A DNA stretch of 8,032 bases. Source: WLWS01 sp047638675. GTDB taxonomy: Bacteria > Pseudomonadota > Gammaproteobacteria > Eutrophobiales > Eutrophobiaceae. The notes beneath the pieces were generated by a model. That model saw only the letters and a list, made by a program, of their open reading frames with translations. It ran no database searches and was not told where the DNA came from. The position numbers and the translations under genes are program-made. Positions 6,606 through 8,032 of the stretch are shown piece after piece (positions within the stretch are counted from its first letter, which is position 1; each line of letters opens with the position of its first letter). The stretch covers positions 1-8,032 of the forward strand of contig JBLIML010000184.1 in the NCBI GenBank assembly GCA_047638675.1. The letters are read 5' to 3'.

Positions 6606-7033
6606 ATGAAAAACCTCATTTTACCCGCTGCGACTGCGATCTCACTGTGCGTAACTTCTACTGGATACGCAGTAACTGACAGTGAAGATAAAGCACTAGA
6701 ACCACCTCTGCCATGCCGACTGAAAGTACCGGCATGCAAATGATGAAGAAAGGTGGTGGCGACCATCAAATGCAGCATCATATGATGGCATCAATGATGA
6801 ATGCTGGGGTATCGCCCGTGACCATCGTAATTAATCCGGGCGTTATGCCAATTATGGAATCGAAAATGGGTCATCACAAGGGCAAAGGTGGCAGCATGAG
6901 CGGCGATAATAAAATAGACGAGAAACAAAAACACAAAATGATGGCCATGGAAAAAATGCAAAACATTGAGCGACGTCTAGAGAAGATTGAAACATTGTTG
7001 GGCAAGTTGCTTGATCAACAAGCCCAAGATTAA
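6606..7033 (+). pseudogene. Exported Met/His-rich coiled-coil protein, one frameshift
   Basis: An ATG at 6606 with AGGAA at 6590-6594 starts a 45-codon frame: signal peptide MKNLILPAATAISLCVTSTG, predicted cleavage after TGYA, then VTDSEDKALEPPLP. It ends at 6743 in an unrelated tail. An overlapping frame from 6713 (MPTESTGMQMMKKGGGDHQ) continues to 7033. It has 17 Met and 6 His in 106 residues, clustered as QHHMMASMMN and KMGHHKGKGG, and a C-terminal coiled-coil (about 70-104, MEKMQNIERRLEKIETLLGK). Restoring one base after CTGCC would join them smoothly as EPPLP-MPTESTG into a protein of about 142 residues. The second frame alone has no signal peptide and no ribosome-binding site. Met/His clusters in an exported protein suggest binding of copper or another soft metal, an inference. 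A cytochrome gene follows 23 bases later, in the same FNR-headed unit. Confidence 0.65.
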
Positions 7034-7056
7034 TTCTCTTAATCTGGGTGATTTGA

Positions 7057-7551
7057 ATGCCAAAGATACTCTTAGTTCTCGTTGCCCTTTTCGCGCTGTC
7101 TGGATGCGATATGAGTGGCTCTGGCGGATGGTCGAATGTTACGATTCCTAAAGCATTTACCTCCAATGGTGAACGAATTTATTTCACGGGTATAAGCGAA
7201 TCAGGCAACCCCATCACCGCAGTAGGTGGTGACTTCCATATGTCGATGCATAGATCAATGCACAGCGGGGGATGTGCGACATGCCATGGGGAGGATAAAA
7301 TGGGACGCAGAATGCGGCCGCAGTTTTGGAAAAAAGCACCTGCTTTGACACCATCTGCTCTATTCGAAGATTCCAGTGAAGACTCCAAAGATCATGGTCA
7401 TAACCATCAAATTTATACTCCGGAATCTATACGCTTGGCGATTACGGATGGACTCAATCCGGCGGGAGTCCTGCTTGATGCGGCTATGCCGCAGTGGTCT
7501 ATGAGTGACGCCGACCTCGATGACTTGGTAACTTACTTGCAGCTGGAGTAA
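7057..7551 (+). CDS. Lipoprotein monohaem cytochrome c
   Basis: 164 residues. An N-terminal lipoprotein signal (LLVLVALFALSGC) puts the lipidated Cys at residue 17. The single haem site is CATCH at 73-77, and the C-terminal AMPQWSM (143-149) offers the axial Met, followed by DADLDDLVTYLQLE, the closing helix typical of class I cytochromes c. Just before the haem site is an unusual Met/His run, FHMSMHRSMH (60-69). An acidic, His-containing insert (residues 105-118) lies between the haem site and the Met ligand. GGGTGA upstream of the ATG serves as ribosome-binding site. The gene follows the Met/His-rich protein gene by 23 bases and probably shares its FNR-type promoter. It is expected to be a membrane-tethered periplasmic electron carrier for a low-oxygen pathway; the partner enzyme is not in the window. 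Confidence 0.88.
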   Translation: MPKILLVLVALFALSGCDMSGSGGWSNVTIPKAFTSNGERIYFTGISESGNPITAVGGDFHMSMHRSMHSGGCATCHGEDKMGRRMRPQFWKKAPALTPSALFEDSSEDSKDHGHNHQIYTPESIRLAITDGLNPAGVLLDAAMPQWSMSDADLDDLVTYLQLE

Positions 7552-7587
7552 ATTGTTCAGATCAAAGCTACGCAGTTTCTGGGATTA

Positions 7588-7731
7588 TCAGGATTTAGAA
7601 ACATTAACTATATTAGCTTCGCTTTGGGTCTCGGGCTCGCAAGGAGTTGCTACTGTTAAAATGCCCTTGTCGATATTCGCCTTGATGTTCTGCGCCGGCT
7701 GGTAACATAAAGCTTCGCTCAAAGCGTCCAT
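7588..7731 (-). pseudogene. Probable small heat-shock protein (Hsp20) C-terminal remnant
   Basis: A 47-codon frame (ATG 7729-7731, stop TGA 7588-7590) reads NIKANIDKGILTVATPCEPE and then ANIVNVSK. This resembles the end of the alpha-crystallin domain of Hsp20 proteins, whose conserved form is IKAxxDxGVLTVxxPK followed by a short I-x-I/V tail. The frame is open about 18 codons upstream to a TAA near 7783, with RHSSFTATTP in the place of the family's RxxGSFxRxxxLP. Hsp20 proteins are about 140-160 residues, so most of the domain is missing, and the usual PK is changed to PC. It converges with the cytochrome gene with 36 bases between. The match is short, so this is a moderate call. Confidence 0.45.
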
Positions 7732-7782
7732 AGGGGTTGTCGCTGTGAAAGAGCTGTGTCGCAAACTAACTTTACGTAAAGT

Positions 7783-7907
7783 ATATTAATGGGAAGTTCG
7801 AAGTCAAATGACTGCCATAGAGGTTTTTTGAAAAAGCCCGAATAGGGATGACTAGCAGTTGTGGGCAAATAGCTGCCAAAATGGAGAAAACTGGAGTAGG
7901 GCGACTG
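7783..7907. other. Unannotated gap between Hsp20 remnant and group II intron
   Basis: This is the 3' flank of the group II intron read on the minus strand. No gene, terminator or repeat family is recognised. A minus-strand frame runs through it from the intron but is only an extension across the RNA domains. A 14-bp palindrome, ACTTTACGTAAAGT, lies just to its left at 7769-7782. Confidence 0.35.
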
Positions 7908-8032
7908 GTCGTGTCGCCCAGCGGAACTGCCCCGCTGGGCTCACACAGAACCGTACGTGAGTTTCTCAACTCATACGGCTCTTGTTAACCAGCCACTCTC
8001 GGATACATAAAGCGCCAGTGTGCAAAGTCATC
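7908..8032 (-). mobile_element. Group II intron, 3' end (cut by window edge)
   Basis: Read on the minus strand, 7948-7981 form the 34-nt domain V hairpin: 5' strand GAGCCGTATGAG with the AGC catalytic triad, a small loop, and 3' strand CTCACGTACGGTTC with the usual two-base bulge. Domain VI follows (about 7908-7947): GTGT near its base pairs with ACAC, and GCCCAGCGG pairs with CCGCTGGGC around a 7-base loop. The intron probably ends in CGAC at 7908, with an unpaired A 7-8 bases before as the branch-point candidate. Upstream, in-frame codons for HWRFMYPRVAG end at a TAA (7985-7987), possibly the tail of the intron-encoded reverse transcriptase, but too short to call. The rest of the intron lies beyond the right edge. 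Confidence 0.85.

Noticed and set aside
7828..7845. T-run and A-run pair as a terminator
   Set aside because: The stem would be almost only A-T pairs with no GC-rich part, and the position does not suit either flanking gene.
7772..7969. Minus-strand 65-codon frame across the group II intron end
   Set aside because: It crosses domains V and VI and the intron boundary; RNA structure explains the sequence better.
7985..8032. C-terminal codons of the intron-encoded reverse transcriptase as a separate gene
   Set aside because: Only 15 codons are visible and other frames are also open; noted within the intron entry instead.
1..8032. CRISPR array, tRNA or rRNA gene, toxin-antitoxin pair or phage-defence system
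   Set aside because: No regularly spaced repeats, cloverleaf or rRNA-like sequence and no defence-type motifs were found on either strand.

Overview
The window looks like an accessory, repeat-laden stretch of a gammaproteobacterial chromosome of moderate GC. That placement is an inference from the insertion-sequence types, the Wlb/Wbp-type sugar genes, a perfect FNR-type operator and a small Cys-rich secreted protein. No ribosomal or housekeeping marker is present to confirm it.

Layout. Positions 1-324 (minus) hold the 5' part of a secreted Cys-rich protein whose start codon lies inside a truncated IS6-family transposase remnant (308-661). Positions 662-945 hold no gene I recognise. Positions 948-2099 are a nearly complete IS630-family element flanked by TA, with two frameshifts in its transposase; it sits exactly at the stop codon of the next gene. 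Positions 2099-4807 (minus) carry a three-gene surface-polysaccharide block in the order glycosyltransferase, wlbA/wbpB-like dehydrogenase, wlbB/wbpD-like N-acetyltransferase. Upstream of it is an AT-rich gap with an 18-bp perfect palindrome. Positions 5052-6337 (plus) are a transposon graveyard: a frameshifted IS1182-type transposase N-terminal part joined to an unassigned segment and then to an ISL3-type transposase fragment.

Positions 6525-7551 (plus) are the most interesting native unit. A perfect FNR/Anr box with a -10-like hexamer at class II spacing precedes a Met/His-rich predicted exported protein, broken by one frameshift, and a lipoprotein monohaem cytochrome c. Converging on it at 7588-7731 (minus) is a probable small-heat-shock-protein C-terminal remnant. 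The right edge (7908-8032, minus) is the 3' end of a group II intron, with recognisable domains V and VI.

How the genes work together. The two sugar enzymes catalyse non-consecutive steps toward a UDP-2,3-diacetamido-uronic acid, and the glycosyltransferase probably uses this or another sugar in a surface glycan. The aminotransferase acting between them is absent from the window. The cytochrome unit is probably an oxygen-responsive periplasmic or membrane-anchored electron-transfer or metal-handling module. Five independent apparent single-base losses break reading frames here, so either decay is widespread or the sequence carries indel errors.
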